DNA from: Sphingobacteriaceae bacterium
Lineage (GTDB): Bacteria; Bacteroidota; Bacteroidia; Sphingobacteriales; Sphingobacteriaceae
Assembly: GCA_947463785.1 (NCBI GenBank)
Contig: CANHRG010000002.1
Location: 248,001-312,000 of the forward strand
Direction of reading: 5' to 3'
Length of the DNA: 64,000 nt
Shown here in pieces: positions 26,072-35,663 of this stretch. Both the position numbers and the translations under genes were made by a program. How positions within the stretch are numbered: the first letter of the stretch is position 1; every line of letters starts with the position of its first letter. Below the pieces are notes generated by a model, which worked only from the letters and a program-made list of their open reading frames with translations, was not told where the DNA came from and searched no databases.

Positions 26072-28261
26072 TTAGTTCCCTAATTCAGATAAAAATTTAA
26101 TTCGCATCAACTGAATTTCTTCCCGGGTATAGTCGTCTGTTCCGAGTTCATTCAGCGCCTCGTCGATAGAATCAAGCTCGGCACTGCGAAAATAATCATA
26201 AACTTCGTCTTGTCTATCTTCATCAATCATTTCGTCGATATAATAATTAAGATTGAGTTTGGTTCCGGAATTTACAATCGATTCAATTTCACGAATTATA
26301 TCATCGTAAGAGATCCCTTTTGAGGAAGCAATATCTTCTAAATCAATTTGTCGGTCGATATTTTGAATAATGGAAACTTTTAAGGCTGATTTGTTGGCCG
26401 CACTCTTAATCACGAGATCAACCGGACGATCGATGTCGTTTTCCTCTACATAGGCCTTAATTAAAGAAACAAAGGGTGCACCAAATTTCAGGGCTTTACC
26501 CGAACCCACGCCAGAGATCTGCTTTAGCTCATCAATATTGACCGGATAATGGGTACACATTTCTTCAAGTGATGGATCTTGGAAAATAACAAAAGGAGGC
26601 AGATTTTGCTGTTTGGAGATCTTTTTACGTAAATCTTTCAGCAACGCCATCAATTGCATATCCAAAGCAGCGGTACCCTGAGGTGCTTGCTCTTCAGAAT
26701 CCTCATCTGTGCCCCCCATTGGTATATTCAGGATAAATTTAACCGTGTGCGGATTGTTGATAAATACCAATCCCGATTTGGTCAGTTTTAATAATCCGTA
26801 GTTATCTATATCCTTATACAGATAATTATTTAAAACAGCTTGACGAAGTACAGATTTCCAAAGGAGTTCTCCATCTTCTTTTCCGCTTCCGTACAAAGAA
26901 TGCTGCTGATGTCCGTAGGATTGTATTTGTTGATTCTCTACTCCTAACATAAAGTTTAGGATGTATTGGTCATCAAATTTTTCACCAAATTCCTGAATCA
27001 CACTTAAAGCCTTATGCAGGGGGATTTCGGCATCAAAATGTTTAATTTCTGCCCTACAATTATCGCACATGCCGTTACAACCTGCTTCATTGAAGTTTTC
27101 GCCGAAATAATGCAAAATCTGTTTACGTCTGCAAACTGAGGATTCAGAATAATCAATTACCTCTTTGAGTATTTGTGTACCAATTTCACGTTCTGAAACC
27201 GGCTTATCTTTCATGAATTTGATTAGCTTATCAATATCCTTTTCAGAATAAAACGACAAACAAACACCTTCTCCACCATCACGTCCGGCACGACCAGTTT
27301 CCTGGTAATAACCCTCCATACTTTTAGGAATATCGTGATGGATCACATAACGTACATCCGGTTTATCAATGCCCATACCAAAAGCAATGGTGGCCACAAT
27401 CACGTCTACCTCTTCCATCAAAAATGCATCCTGTGTATCAGCACGTACTTTTGGTTCTAAACCAGCATGGTAAGGCAGGGCCTTGATACCGTTTAGGTTG
27501 AGTACTTCGGCAATTTCCTCTACTTTTTTACGGCTTAAACAATAGATAATTCCTGATTTTCCGGGTTGCGTTTTAATGTAGCGAATGATTTCCTTAACCA
27601 CATCCCTTTTGGCCCGTACTTCATAAAACAGGTTTGTCCGGTTAAAAGAAGACTTAAAAACCGTAGCATTATTCATTTGCAGGTTTTTTTGAATATCCTG
27701 CTGTACTTTAGGAGTAGCGGTTGCTGTTAACGCTATAATCGGTATATTTCCACCAAGGTTATTGATTACTTGACGTATTTTACGGTATTCAGGACGAAAA
27801 TCGTGCCCCCATTCGGAGATACAATGTGCTTCATCTACCGCCACAAAGGATACGGGAACGGATTGTAAAAATTCAATATTTTCAGCTTTGGCAAGCGATT
27901 CTGGAGCCACATACAAAAGTTTGGTTTCTCCATTCACAATATCTTGCTTAACCTGTGCAATTTCTGATTTATTGAGCGATGAATTTAAGAAATGTGCAAT
28001 ATGATCATCACCTCCAAAAGCTCTTAACTGATCTACCTGGTTTTTCATCAAGGCAATCAAAGGAGAAATAACAATAGCTGTACCCTCACTCATTAAGGCT
28101 GGCAATTGGTAACAAATAGACTTGCCGCCTCCGGTGGGCATAATTACAAACGTATCTTTCTTTTGAAGAATATTGGTGATAATCGCTTCCTGATCGCCCT
28201 TGAAATTATCAAAGCCAAAGAAATTTTGAAGATTGTCAAACAATGACTTTTTTACTTCCAT
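26072..28261 (-). CDS. recQ: RecQ family DNA helicase, long form with HRDC
   Basis: ATP-dependent DNA helicase of 729 residues. Seen: IMPTGGGKSICYQLPAL, VAVDEAHCISEWGHDFRPEY, LTATATPKVQQDI, GMGIDKPDVRYVIHHD and QETGRAGRDGGEG, then the zinc site (CRRKQILHYFGE, CNGMCDNC), the winged helix, an HRDC domain (about 550-630, LKQISGVGSGKALKFGAPFV) and about 90 further acidic residues typical of Bacteroidota RecQ. It is the canonical RecQ of the window compared with the short paralog at 16672-18567. kdsA follows immediately. Confidence 0.96.
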   Translation of the reverse strand: MEVKKSLFDNLQNFFGFDNFKGDQEAIITNILQKKDTFVIMPTGGGKSICYQLPALMSEGTAIVISPLIALMKNQVDQLRAFGGDDHIAHFLNSSLNKSEIAQVKQDIVNGETKLLYVAPESLAKAENIEFLQSVPVSFVAVDEAHCISEWGHDFRPEYRKIRQVINNLGGNIPIIALTATATPKVQQDIQKNLQMNNATVFKSSFNRTNLFYEVRAKRDVVKEIIRYIKTQPGKSGIIYCLSRKKVEEIAEVLNLNGIKALPYHAGLEPKVRADTQDAFLMEEVDVIVATIAFGMGIDKPDVRYVIHHDIPKSMEGYYQETGRAGRDGGEGVCLSFYSEKDIDKLIKFMKDKPVSEREIGTQILKEVIDYSESSVCRRKQILHYFGENFNEAGCNGMCDNCRAEIKHFDAEIPLHKALSVIQEFGEKFDDQYILNFMLGVENQQIQSYGHQQHSLYGSGKEDGELLWKSVLRQAVLNNYLYKDIDNYGLLKLTKSGLVFINNPHTVKFILNIPMGGTDEDSEEQAPQGTAALDMQLMALLKDLRKKISKQQNLPPFVIFQDPSLEEMCTHYPVNIDELKQISGVGSGKALKFGAPFVSLIKAYVEENDIDRPVDLVIKSAANKSALKVSIIQNIDRQIDLEDIASSKGISYDDIIREIESIVNSGTKLNLNYYIDEMIDEDRQDEVYDYFRSAELDSIDEALNELGTDDYTREEIQLMRIKFLSELGN

Positions 28262-28323
28262 TTTTTAGGGAACGAGCAAGAAATTAATGCGATTTTTGTG
28301 TGCTAATAAACTTGAAAATAACA

Positions 28324-28331
28324 TATTTTTG
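28324..28331 (+). promoter_or_regulatory. -7 promoter element of kdsD
   Basis: TATTTTTG matches TAnnTTTG, 34 nt before the TTG start of kdsD. A TTTG lies 25 nt upstream (28295-28298), slightly beyond the usual -33 spacing. Confidence 0.5.
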
Positions 28332-28365
28332 CGGATAATCTACCTTTTCATTAAAAATCTGACAA

Positions 28366-29331
28366 TTGAAAGATAATTCAAAAATCCTCGAGCTTGCTAG
28401 AAAAGCTTTAATACTTGAAATCGAAGGCATTAAACGTGTTTCGGAGTACTTAAATGACGACTTTGTTCGGGTTGTTCAATTGATCCTACAATTAAAAGGT
28501 AGAGTAATTGTTACCGGAATTGGCAAAAGTGCCATTATTGCTCAAAAGATAGTGGCTACGTTTAACTCCACTGGCACCCCTGCTGTTTTTATGCATGCAG
28601 CAGATGCTATTCACGGCGATCTGGGTATCATTCAATCAGATGACGTGGTGATTTGCATTTCTAAAAGTGGCAATACACCTGAAATTAAAGTACTTACACC
28701 ACTGCTTAAGCAAGCTGGACACCAATTAATTGGCATGGTTGGCGATCCAGATTCTTTTTTAGCCAAACAAGCCGATTTAATTTTAAATACTACAAATGCA
28801 CAGGAAGCTTGTCCGCATAATTTAGCCCCTACCACCAGCACTACGGCGCAGCTGGCCTTAGGCGATGCTCTTGCGGTTTGTTTGTTGGAATGCAGAGAAT
28901 TTAGCAGCGCTGATTTTGCTCGTTATCATCCGGGGGGATCTTTGGGTAAGCGATTGTACCTTAAGGTTGGAGATTTAGCCACACAGAATGAAAAACCTCA
29001 GGTAAACCGAACTACTCCCGTTAAGGAAGTAATTATCGAAATCACCAAAAACCGTTTGGGTGCGGTGGCAGTTGTGGAAAGCGGAACAATTGTGGGAATT
29101 ATTACCGATGGAGACATCCGGAGAATGCTCGAAAAAGAACAATTGACCGCCGATTTGAAAGCTGAAGACATTATGGGTAAAAACCCAAAAATTATTCAGG
29201 CCGCAGAACTTGCGGTAAATGCTTTGCAAATCATGCGTGACTACAATATTAGCCAATTATTGGTTGCCGATGATCAGCAGTATGCTGGAGTAATTCATTT
29301 ACACGATTTACTGAAAGAGGGAATTATTTAA
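28366..29331 (+). CDS. kdsD: Arabinose-5-phosphate isomerase, KpsF/GutQ family
   Basis: Converts ribulose 5-phosphate to arabinose 5-phosphate, the precursor used by KdsA. It has 321 residues: an N-terminal SIS sugar-isomerase domain (GRVIVTGIGKSAIIAQKIVA, HGDLGII, ISKSGNTPEI) and two C-terminal CBS domains (about 205-320). The start is TTG at 28366: an in-frame TGA lies two codons upstream and the N-terminus has the family length. It is divergent from recQ-kdsA and is followed after 9 nt by manC. Confidence 0.96.
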   Translation: MKDNSKILELARKALILEIEGIKRVSEYLNDDFVRVVQLILQLKGRVIVTGIGKSAIIAQKIVATFNSTGTPAVFMHAADAIHGDLGIIQSDDVVICISKSGNTPEIKVLTPLLKQAGHQLIGMVGDPDSFLAKQADLILNTTNAQEACPHNLAPTTSTTAQLALGDALAVCLLECREFSSADFARYHPGGSLGKRLYLKVGDLATQNEKPQVNRTTPVKEVIIEITKNRLGAVAVVESGTIVGIITDGDIRRMLEKEQLTADLKAEDIMGKNPKIIQAAELAVNALQIMRDYNISQLLVADDQQYAGVIHLHDLLKEGII

Positions 29332-29340
29332 CAGCTCACT

Positions 29341-30423
29341 ATGAAAAATTACTATGCTTTAATCATGGCTGGAGGTATCGGAAGTAGGTTTTGGCCTATT
29401 AGTCGTACCGCTCATCCAAAGCAATTTATCGATATACTGGGAACCGGAAAAACTCTGATTCAGGGCACTTATGAACGTTTTTCGAAGTTTATTCCAAAGG
29501 AGAACATTCTAATTGTTACCAACGAATCTTACATCGATTTAGTTAAAGCACAATTACCGGAAATTACCGATAAACAAATTCTGACTGAACCGGTTATGCG
29601 CAATACAGCACCATGTGTTGCCTACGGCATGTACAAAATAAAGCAACTTAACCCGGATGCCTCAGTTGTGGTTGCGCCATCTGATCATCTAATTTTAGAA
29701 GAAGATACCTTTAAAGATTACATTTTGAGGGCTCTGGATGAAGCTTCTAGAAGCGATTGCTTGATTACCTTAGGCATTAAACCAAGCCGCCCGGATACCG
29801 GATACGGCTACATCCAATACAATACGCAGAAAATTGCAGACGAGGTTTTCAAAGTAAAAACCTTCACCGAAAAACCAGATCTGGAAATCGCCAAATCTTT
29901 CCTCCAGAGTGGAGATTTCTTGTGGAATGCTGGAATTTTTGTTTGGTCGGTGAAAAGCATCATCAAAGCCTTTGCAGATCATCTTCCAGAAATGAATACC
30001 ATTTTCAAAGAAGGAATTGGCGCCTACAATACCCCTAAAGAGAAAGAATTTATCCAAAATGCGTATTACCAATGCACCAATATCTCCATAGACTATGGTA
30101 TCATGGAGAAAGCGGAAAATGTATATGTCATACCTGCTGCCTTTGGCTGGTCTGATTTGGGAACCTGGGCTTCTGTTTATGAATTGTCTGAAAAAGACTA
30201 CGTTGGCAATGCAGTTATTCCTGCTCAAGGCGTCATGATGTACGATTCTTCCAATTGCATGGTCAACATTCCGAAAGGGAAACTGGTCGTATTAAAAGGC
30301 TTACACGATTTTATTGTGGTTGAAGACAACAATACTTTACTGATTTGCCCTAGAGACGAAGAACAGAGTGTAAAGCAGATTGTTGCTGATGTGAAGCAGT
30401 GCTTAGGAAACGATTACATTTAG
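29341..30423 (+). CDS. manC: Mannose-1-phosphate guanylyltransferase
   Basis: Forms GDP-mannose from mannose 1-phosphate and GTP for surface polysaccharides. It has 360 residues. Seen: the pyrophosphorylase signature MAGGIGSRFWPISR at the N-terminus, EPVMRNTAPCVAYG, VVAPSDHLI, GYGYIQYN and the active-site FTEKPD, and NAGIFVW. There is no C-terminal isomerase domain, so it is the monofunctional form. It shares a transcript with kdsD. Its TAG overlaps the TAA of convergent rlmB by four bases. Confidence 0.95.
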   Translation: MKNYYALIMAGGIGSRFWPISRTAHPKQFIDILGTGKTLIQGTYERFSKFIPKENILIVTNESYIDLVKAQLPEITDKQILTEPVMRNTAPCVAYGMYKIKQLNPDASVVVAPSDHLILEEDTFKDYILRALDEASRSDCLITLGIKPSRPDTGYGYIQYNTQKIADEVFKVKTFTEKPDLEIAKSFLQSGDFLWNAGIFVWSVKSIIKAFADHLPEMNTIFKEGIGAYNTPKEKEFIQNAYYQCTNISIDYGIMEKAENVYVIPAAFGWSDLGTWASVYELSEKDYVGNAVIPAQGVMMYDSSNCMVNIPKGKLVVLKGLHDFIVVEDNNTLLICPRDEEQSVKQIVADVKQCLGNDYI

Positions 30424-31190
30424 TAACTTCCTCTTTGCCTTACCGCTTCGTAAAGGATAATGCCGGCAGAAACCGATACATTGAGCGATTCGATTTCCCC
30501 AAACATTGGAATCTTAGCCAGATGATCGCTGATGCGAATTAAATCATTGGAGATACCATCCTCCTCAGAACCCATAATTATAGCCGTTGGCGCCGTGTAA
30601 TCTGGCTTATAAAGATAATCTTCAGTCTTTTCAGTACAAGCAACCAGCTGCAAGCCAGATTCTTGCAAGAATCTGGCTGTTTTAGACAAACTTTCTACCC
30701 GACAAACTGGAATGGTGTACAAGGCTCCTGCCGAAGTTTTAATAGTATCTGGATTGATTTGAGCAGAACCTTTCGACGGAACCACGATAGCATGCACACC
30801 CGAACAAGCAGCTGTACGGGCAATAGCTCCCAGATTACGCACATCGGTGATGCCATCTAATACCAGAACTAGCGGAACTTCCCCATTTTCATAAATCGTA
30901 GGGATAATGTCCTCGATTTTTTGGTAGCTAATTGGTGAGATGAATGCGACTACACCCTGATGATTCTTAGGCGTTAGACGGTTTAATTTTTCAATGGGTA
31001 CTTGTTGTGCGCTAAGCTGATATTCGGTCATGAGCGCTTTTAACTCGTGAAAAATATCGCCTTTTAGGCCACGCTGAATGTATAAACTCTCAATTTCCTG
31101 TCCACTCTTTATCGCTTCAATTACTGCACGAATACCAAAAACCAGTTGGTTGCTTTCACGTTTTGGGCGATTAAAAGAGTTCGTGTACAT
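30420..31190 (-). CDS. rlmB: 23S rRNA (guanosine-2'-O)-methyltransferase, RlmB/SpoU type
   Basis: SPOUT methyltransferase of 256 residues expected to methylate the ribose of G2251 in 23S rRNA. Seen: an N-terminal substrate-binding domain (VFGIRAVIEAIKSGQEIE), DGITDVRNLGAIARTAACSG, IIMGSEEDGISNDLI and IPMFGEIESLNVSVSAGIIL, which are the three SPOUT motifs forming the trefoil knot. A -7 box TACCTTTG lies 20 nt before the ATG. It converges with manC by a four-base overlap. Confidence 0.95.
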   Translation of the reverse strand: MYTNSFNRPKRESNQLVFGIRAVIEAIKSGQEIESLYIQRGLKGDIFHELKALMTEYQLSAQQVPIEKLNRLTPKNHQGVVAFISPISYQKIEDIIPTIYENGEVPLVLVLDGITDVRNLGAIARTAACSGVHAIVVPSKGSAQINPDTIKTSAGALYTIPVCRVESLSKTARFLQESGLQLVACTEKTEDYLYKPDYTAPTAIIMGSEEDGISNDLIRISDHLAKIPMFGEIESLNVSVSAGIILYEAVRQRGSY

Positions 31191-31210
31191 TATTCCGTTT
31201 TGAGTAATCC

Positions 31211-31218
31211 CAAAGGTA
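31211..31218 (-). promoter_or_regulatory. -7 promoter element of rlmB
   Basis: TACCTTTG on the minus strand is a perfect TAnnTTTG match 20 nt before the rlmB ATG. Confidence 0.5.
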
Positions 31219-31339
31219 GCTATATTTTAAATGGAGGAGGAATTTTAGTAAATTTAAACTAAAGGTTAAATCGCTTATTAACAGGGTCAGTAATTTTAAA
31301 CATCTTCAATTCAGAAGAACTAGAGCTGATTTCAACATA

Positions 31340-31411
31340 GTATCCACAACTTATCCACAGCTAATGTGAATTATAAAGCTCAAATGAAGAAAATCTGCTC
31401 AATGTGTATAA
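31340..31411. promoter_or_regulatory. Cluster of DnaA boxes upstream of dnaB
   Basis: A perfect DnaA box TTATCCACA is at 31351-31359. An adjacent one-mismatch box GTATCCACA is at 31340-31348, 11 bp upstream in the same direction (one helical turn). A third, TTATACACA on the minus strand (31403-31411), fits the relaxed consensus TTATnCACA. They lie 67-138 nt before the dnaB ATG. DnaA control of dnaB, or a DnaA-titration site, is inferred. The rest of the 287-nt interval is gene-free. Confidence 0.6.
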
Positions 31412-31437
31412 AGCAAAAAAATTTACCTGTTCAGAAC

Positions 31438-31464
31438 TTTTTAAAATCCATTTTTTAAAATCTA
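31438..31464 (+). repeat. AT-rich 13-mer direct repeat before dnaB
   Basis: TTTTTAAAATCCA (31438-31450) and TTTTTAAAATCTA (31452-31464) are tandem copies at 14-nt spacing. They sit between the DnaA boxes and the dnaB -7 box and resemble the easily melted 13-mers of replication origins. Confidence 0.6.
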
Positions 31465-31472
31465 TATTTTTG
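31465..31472 (+). promoter_or_regulatory. -7 promoter element of dnaB
   Basis: TATTTTTG matches TAnnTTTG and ends only 5 nt before the dnaB ATG, predicting a leaderless or nearly leaderless transcript. Confidence 0.55.
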
Positions 31473-31477
31473 GATAC

Positions 31478-33043
31478 ATGAGCATCGACAACGAACAAGA
31501 TTTTAACCGCGAACAGAAAAGGACTGCCAGCCCGGGCCGCACCAGATTGAATAACCTGGTAAGCGGATTAGGAAAATTACCTCCCCAAGCAGTTGATTTG
31601 GAAGAAGCTGTATTGGGTGCATTGATGCTTGAAAAAGACGCCCTTTCTGCTGTTGTCGACATTTTGAAGCCGGAAGTTTTTTACAAAGACGGTCACCAGA
31701 AAATATTTCAGGCTATTCAAACACTTTTCGTTAAGTCATCTCCTATTGATATTTTAACCGTTACGGCTCAACTACGCCAACAAGGCGATTTAGAAATGGT
31801 TGGCGGTGCGTATTACATCACTGAGCTAACCAATCGGGTAGCCTCAGCGGCTAATATTGAATACCATGCTCGTATCATTTCTCAAAAATACATTCAACGT
31901 GAGCTGATTAAAATCTCTACCGAGATCATTAACAATGCTTACGAAGACACTACCGATATTTTTGATCTCTTAGACTCAGCAGAAAAAAATCTGTTTGAGA
32001 TCGCACAAAACAACTTGCGACGTGATTCTAGAAAAATGGATGACATTATTCGTGAATCGTTGGATTCGATAGAGAAACTGAAAGATAAAGTAGACGGTTT
32101 AACCGGCGTTGCATCTGGTTTTTCAGCCTTAGATAGCATTACTTCCGGCTGGCAACCCTCTGATTTGGTGATTATTGCAGCACGTCCGGCAATGGGTAAA
32201 ACGGCTTTCGTTTTAAGTTGTGCTCGTAATGCCGCAGTACAATTCAACAAACCGGTGGTAGTTTTCTCTCTTGAGATGTCTTCTGTGCAATTGGTCAACC
32301 GTTTGATTTCTGGAGAAACTGAAATTGAACAGGAAAAAATACGTAAGGGAAACCTGGCTGAATGGGAATGGCAACAATTGCACTCCAAAATTGGCAAATT
32401 AACCGAAGCCCCGCTCTTTATCGACGATACTCCTGCACTCAATATTTTTGAATTCAGAGCAAAATGTCGGCGTTTAAAGGCGCAATACGACATCCAAATG
32501 ATTATTGTAGATTATTTACAGTTGATGCATGGCAAAGGTGATGGTAAAGGCGGAAACCGTGAACAGGAAATTGGTAGCATTTCCAGAGCGTTAAAATCGG
32601 TTGCTAAAGAACTCAACGTACCTGTTATTGCGCTGTCTCAATTAAGTCGTGCGGTTGAAAACCGTCCGGGATCGAGCAAAAGACCAATGCTTTCAGATTT
32701 ACGTGAATCTGGATCAATTGAGCAAGATGCGGATATGGTATTGTTCTTGTACCGTCCGGAATACTACGGATTGGAAGAAGATGAACAAGGTCGATCTACT
32801 GCCGGTATTGGTGAGGTAATTATTGCTAAGCACCGTAATGGTGAAGTAGGTACCGTTCCACTGCGTTTTGTGGGCAAATACGTGAAATTTACAGATCTGG
32901 AAGATGATTTTAGCAATCCGGGTGGATTTGGTAATCCTGATCCTTTAGCAGGAATTGCTCCTTCTCAAGGTTTTGATAAGCCCAATAATTTCATCATTAA
33001 ACCATCCCGTATGGATGATATGGATGAAGATCCATTATTTTAA
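31478..33043 (+). CDS. dnaB: Replicative DNA helicase DnaB
   Basis: Hexameric 5'-3' helicase of the replication fork. It has 521 residues. Seen: an N-terminal domain starting [20 protein letters not shown], then the RecA-like domain with [19 protein letters not shown] (Walker A), [14 protein letters not shown] (H1a), IIVDYLQLM (Walker B), [12 protein letters not shown] (H3) and [20 protein letters not shown] (H4). The C-terminal 50 residues are a Bacteroidota-type tail. No intein is present. Its TAA overlaps the stop of the convergent ABC gene by four bases. Confidence 0.98.
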   Translation: MSIDNEQDFNREQKRTASPGRTRLNNLVSGLGKLPPQAVDLEEAVLGALMLEKDALSAVVDILKPEVFYKDGHQKIFQAIQTLFVKSSPIDILTVTAQLRQQGDLEMVGGAYYITELTNRVASAANIEYHARIISQKYIQRELIKISTEIINNAYEDTTDIFDLLDSAEKNLFEIAQNNLRRDSRKMDDIIRESLDSIEKLKDKVDGLTGVASGFSALDSITSGWQPSDLVIIAARPAMGKTAFVLSCARNAAVQFNKPVVVFSLEMSSVQLVNRLISGETEIEQEKIRKGNLAEWEWQQLHSKIGKLTEAPLFIDDTPALNIFEFRAKCRRLKAQYDIQMIIVDYLQLMHGKGDGKGGNREQEIGSISRALKSVAKELNVPVIALSQLSRAVENRPGSSKRPMLSDLRESGSIEQDADMVLFLYRPEYYGLEEDEQGRSTAGIGEVIIAKHRNGEVGTVPLRFVGKYVKFTDLEDDFSNPGGFGNPDPLAGIAPSQGFDKPNNFIIKPSRMDDMDEDPLF

Positions 33044-33768
33044 GCCATCTCTTTCAATCGGGCTGAAACCGATTTAATGTTTTTATTCAGCGTGTCGCTT
33101 TCAATAAGTCCATCTCGCATACGAACAATGCGGTGAGCATGTTGCGCAATATCTTCTTCGTGAGTTACCAAAATGATGGTATTTCCCTTTGCATGAATCT
33201 CTTCCATTAAACTCATAATCTCTACTGAGGTTTTAGAGTCCAAGTTTCCGGTAGGCTCATCGGCTAAAATGATTGACGGATTGTTAATCAAAGCACGAGC
33301 AACCGCTACACGCTGACGCTGACCACCCGATAGTTCATTCGGTTTGTGGTCTACCCGATTGCCCAAACCCACATTTTCTAAAGCTTTTAATGCACGGGCA
33401 TCACGTTCATCCTTTTTAATGCCGGCATAAACTAAGGGTAAGGCTACATTATCTAAGGCACTAGAACGAGGCAAAAGATTAAAAGTTTGAAATACGAATC
33501 CAATTTCCTGATTACGCACTTCAGCCAATTCACTGTCAGTCATTTCGCTCACGTTAATCCCATTCAAAATGTATTCGCCTTTGGTGGGTGTATCTAAACA
33601 ACCTAAAATATTCATCAAGGTTGATTTTCCAGAACCGGAAGGGCCCATCAATGCCACAAATTCCCCTTTTTGGATACTCAAGGTCACCGATTTTAAAGCA
33701 TGGATGGTTTCTGCACCAATTACATACTTACGACCAATATCTTTGATGGAAATGAGCTCTTTTGACAT
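33040..33768 (-). CDS. MacB/LolD-type ABC transporter ATP-binding protein
   Basis: Cytoplasmic ATPase of 242 residues. Seen: Walker [17 protein letters not shown]-loop [19 protein letters not shown], signature LSGGQRQR, Walker [13 protein letters not shown] and VTHEEDIA. The motif set is that of MacB-like exporters rather than importers. A permease partner is not adjacent. It is separate from the LolD-type protein at 7748-8401. It converges with dnaB by a four-base stop overlap. Confidence 0.92.
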   Translation of the reverse strand: MSKELISIKDIGRKYVIGAETIHALKSVTLSIQKGEFVALMGPSGSGKSTLMNILGCLDTPTKGEYILNGINVSEMTDSELAEVRNQEIGFVFQTFNLLPRSSALDNVALPLVYAGIKKDERDARALKALENVGLGNRVDHKPNELSGGQRQRVAVARALINNPSIILADEPTGNLDSKTSVEIMSLMEEIHAKGNTIILVTHEEDIAQHAHRIVRMRDGLIESDTLNKNIKSVSARLKEMA

Positions 33769-33817
33769 AGTGGAAAATTTAATAGTAAGACAGCACTACC
33801 CCAGGTTTTGTTACACC

Positions 33818-34552
33818 CTATTTTGAAAAAGATTGCTGTTGCAGTTTCTGATAAACCTGGTCTTTCAGCAAATCTGCATCATCAATGGTCATTCCTGTAG
33901 TTTCAATAGGTTCGTGAACCCACAGTTGGCCTATGCCCGGGCGAGAACCGTATTTAAAACCATCGTCCCACATCAATTTCCAAAGATGATCGATGCTAAC
34001 CGGTATAATTGGAATTTGACGTTCAATTGCCAGCCTGAAGGGCCCATTTTTAAATTCGTGTAAAATGGGTGGATATTCATTCCCGATTTTTCCCTCAGGA
34101 AAAATAACCAGGCTCATGCCTGCTTGTAAATATTCATCTGCCTTCTTAAACGCTCTAAATGAAGCAATCTTGCTTTCGCGATTAACAGGAATGTCGATGG
34201 TTTTAAAAAAAATCCCCAATACCGGGTTTCTGACCAATTCTTCCTTACCTAAAAACGCAAAATTGCCCTGCATCAACAACGTAATAGCCGAGATGTCCAG
34301 GTTAGAGGTATGATTGGCACAAACAATATAAGGCCGATCCCAAACAATTGGTTGTTGAACACGATAACGGTAAAAGAATCCAGCCAGCGCTGAACTTAGA
34401 AAGCCAAAACCTTTACGGTATTTATTGAGAGTAGGAAAACGCTCTGGTTTACGTGAATAGTAGTAGAAAAATGGAAAAAAAAGCAAAAAACTAAATACTA
34501 CCGTCAGTATGTACCAGCAGGCATGTAGCTTTTTTAAAATTCGGATGATCAT
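33818..34552 (-). CDS. 1-acyl-sn-glycerol-3-phosphate acyltransferase (PlsC-like)
   Basis: Membrane-bound acyltransferase of 244 residues making phosphatidate, or acting on another lipid. Seen: an N-terminal hydrophobic segment (about 13-31), the catalytic NHTSNLD (HxxxxD), IDIPVNRES and the phosphate-binding VIFPEGKIGNEYPP, then IIPVSI. I chose ATG 34552 because the two preceding in-frame codons (TTG AGG) overlap or follow the -7 box TATTTTTG at 34563-34556. The gene is divergent from trpS with only 36 nt between starts. Confidence 0.9.
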   Translation of the reverse strand: MIIRILKKLHACWYILTVVFSFLLFFPFFYYYSRKPERFPTLNKYRKGFGFLSSALAGFFYRYRVQQPIVWDRPYIVCANHTSNLDISAITLLMQGNFAFLGKEELVRNPVLGIFFKTIDIPVNRESKIASFRAFKKADEYLQAGMSLVIFPEGKIGNEYPPILHEFKNGPFRLAIERQIPIIPVSIDHLWKLMWDDGFKYGSRPGIGQLWVHEPIETTGMTIDDADLLKDQVYQKLQQQSFSK

Positions 34553-34555
34553 CCT

Positions 34556-34582
34556 CAAAAATAGAAAAAATACTTACTTTCG
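34556..34582. promoter_or_regulatory. Divergent -7 elements for plsC-like gene and trpS
   Basis: TATTTTTG on the minus strand (34563-34556) ends 3 nt before the plsC-like ATG. TACTTTCG on the plus strand (34575-34582, one mismatch) ends 6 nt before the trpS ATG. Both predict transcripts that start at the initiation codon. Confidence 0.5.
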
Positions 34583-34588
34583 CGAGGT

Positions 34589-35584
34589 ATGGAAACTGTT
34601 GTTAGCGGTATTAGAAGTACCGGAAAGCTTCATTTAGGAAATTACTATGGTGCTGTGCAAAATTTTGTGCGGATGCAGCACGACTACAATTGTTTTTTCT
34701 TTATTGCCGATTACCATTCGCTAACCACCCACCCTACACCCGAGGATCTGCATGGCAATGTGAAGCAAGTTTTAGTAGAGTACCTGGCTGCCGGCTTAGA
34801 TCCTGAAAAAGCAACACTCTACATACAATCAGAGGTTCCAGAAGTAGCTGAGCTGTACTTATACCTGAATATGAATGCGTATTTAGGCGAGTTGGAACGT
34901 AGTACTTCTTTCAAAGACAAAGTACGTTCACAGCCCGATAATGTGAATGCCGGCTTACTTACCTATCCGGTATTGATGGCAGCTGATATTTTGATTCATA
35001 AAGCGACTAAGGTTCCCGTTGGAAAAGATCAGGAACAGCATTTGGAAATGGCACGCACTTTTGGTAATCGCTTCAACAGAATGTACCAAAACGACTATTT
35101 TCCAGAGCCTTATGCATTTAGTTTTTCAGCAAATTTGGTTAAAATACCCGGCTTAGATGGTAAAGGCAAGATGGGTAAATCGGAAGGTGAAGCCAATGCC
35201 GTTTACCTTTCTGACGATGTAGAAACCATTCGCAAAAAAGTAATGCGAGCAGTTACCGATAGCGGTCCGACGCAAGAAAATCAAGCAAAACCTGAAGTTA
35301 TTCAGAACTTGTTCGACTTGATGAAAGTGGTTTCTACTGAAGATACGTACCAGCATTTTGATCAATTATACAACACCTGCCAAATCCGTTACGGCGATTT
35401 TAAAAAACAATTGGCAGAAGATATAATTTTGGCTACCTCACCTATCAGAGAACGGATTGAAGCCATTGCCAATGACAAAACCTATTTACAAAAAGTATCC
35501 CGCTTAGGTACAGAAAAAGCCAGAGAGAGTGCTTCAAAAACCATCAAGGAAGTCCGGGAAATCATAGGCTTTAGAAGTTTTTAA
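34589..35584 (+). CDS. trpS: Tryptophan-tRNA ligase
   Basis: Class I synthetase that charges tRNA-Trp. It has 331 residues. Seen: SGIRSTGKLHLGNYYGAVQN with the HIGH-like LGNYYG, VPVGKDQEQHLEMARTF and GKMGKSEGEAN as the KMSKS loop. It is divergent from the plsC-like gene. There are 79 nt without features before the next gene. Confidence 0.97.
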   Translation: METVVSGIRSTGKLHLGNYYGAVQNFVRMQHDYNCFFFIADYHSLTTHPTPEDLHGNVKQVLVEYLAAGLDPEKATLYIQSEVPEVAELYLYLNMNAYLGELERSTSFKDKVRSQPDNVNAGLLTYPVLMAADILIHKATKVPVGKDQEQHLEMARTFGNRFNRMYQNDYFPEPYAFSFSANLVKIPGLDGKGKMGKSEGEANAVYLSDDVETIRKKVMRAVTDSGPTQENQAKPEVIQNLFDLMKVVSTEDTYQHFDQLYNTCQIRYGDFKKQLAEDIILATSPIRERIEAIANDKTYLQKVSRLGTEKARESASKTIKEVREIIGFRSF

Positions 35585-35663
35585 CGAAAATAGATTTAGC
35601 CTTGTTCTAAGCGATAATTTTAGTAATTTCATCCGATCACAATCAAACCCATTTTACTGAATC

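Noticed and set aside
31191-31477. Chromosomal oriC upstream of dnaB
   Set aside because: The arrangement is suggestive, but skew or marker frequency cannot be seen here, and only two exact consensus boxes are present. It is kept as a DnaA-box cluster only.
31939-32493. 184-residue minus-strand ORF opposite dnaB
   Set aside because: It lies antisense to conserved DnaB motifs and has Ser/Arg-rich shadow composition.
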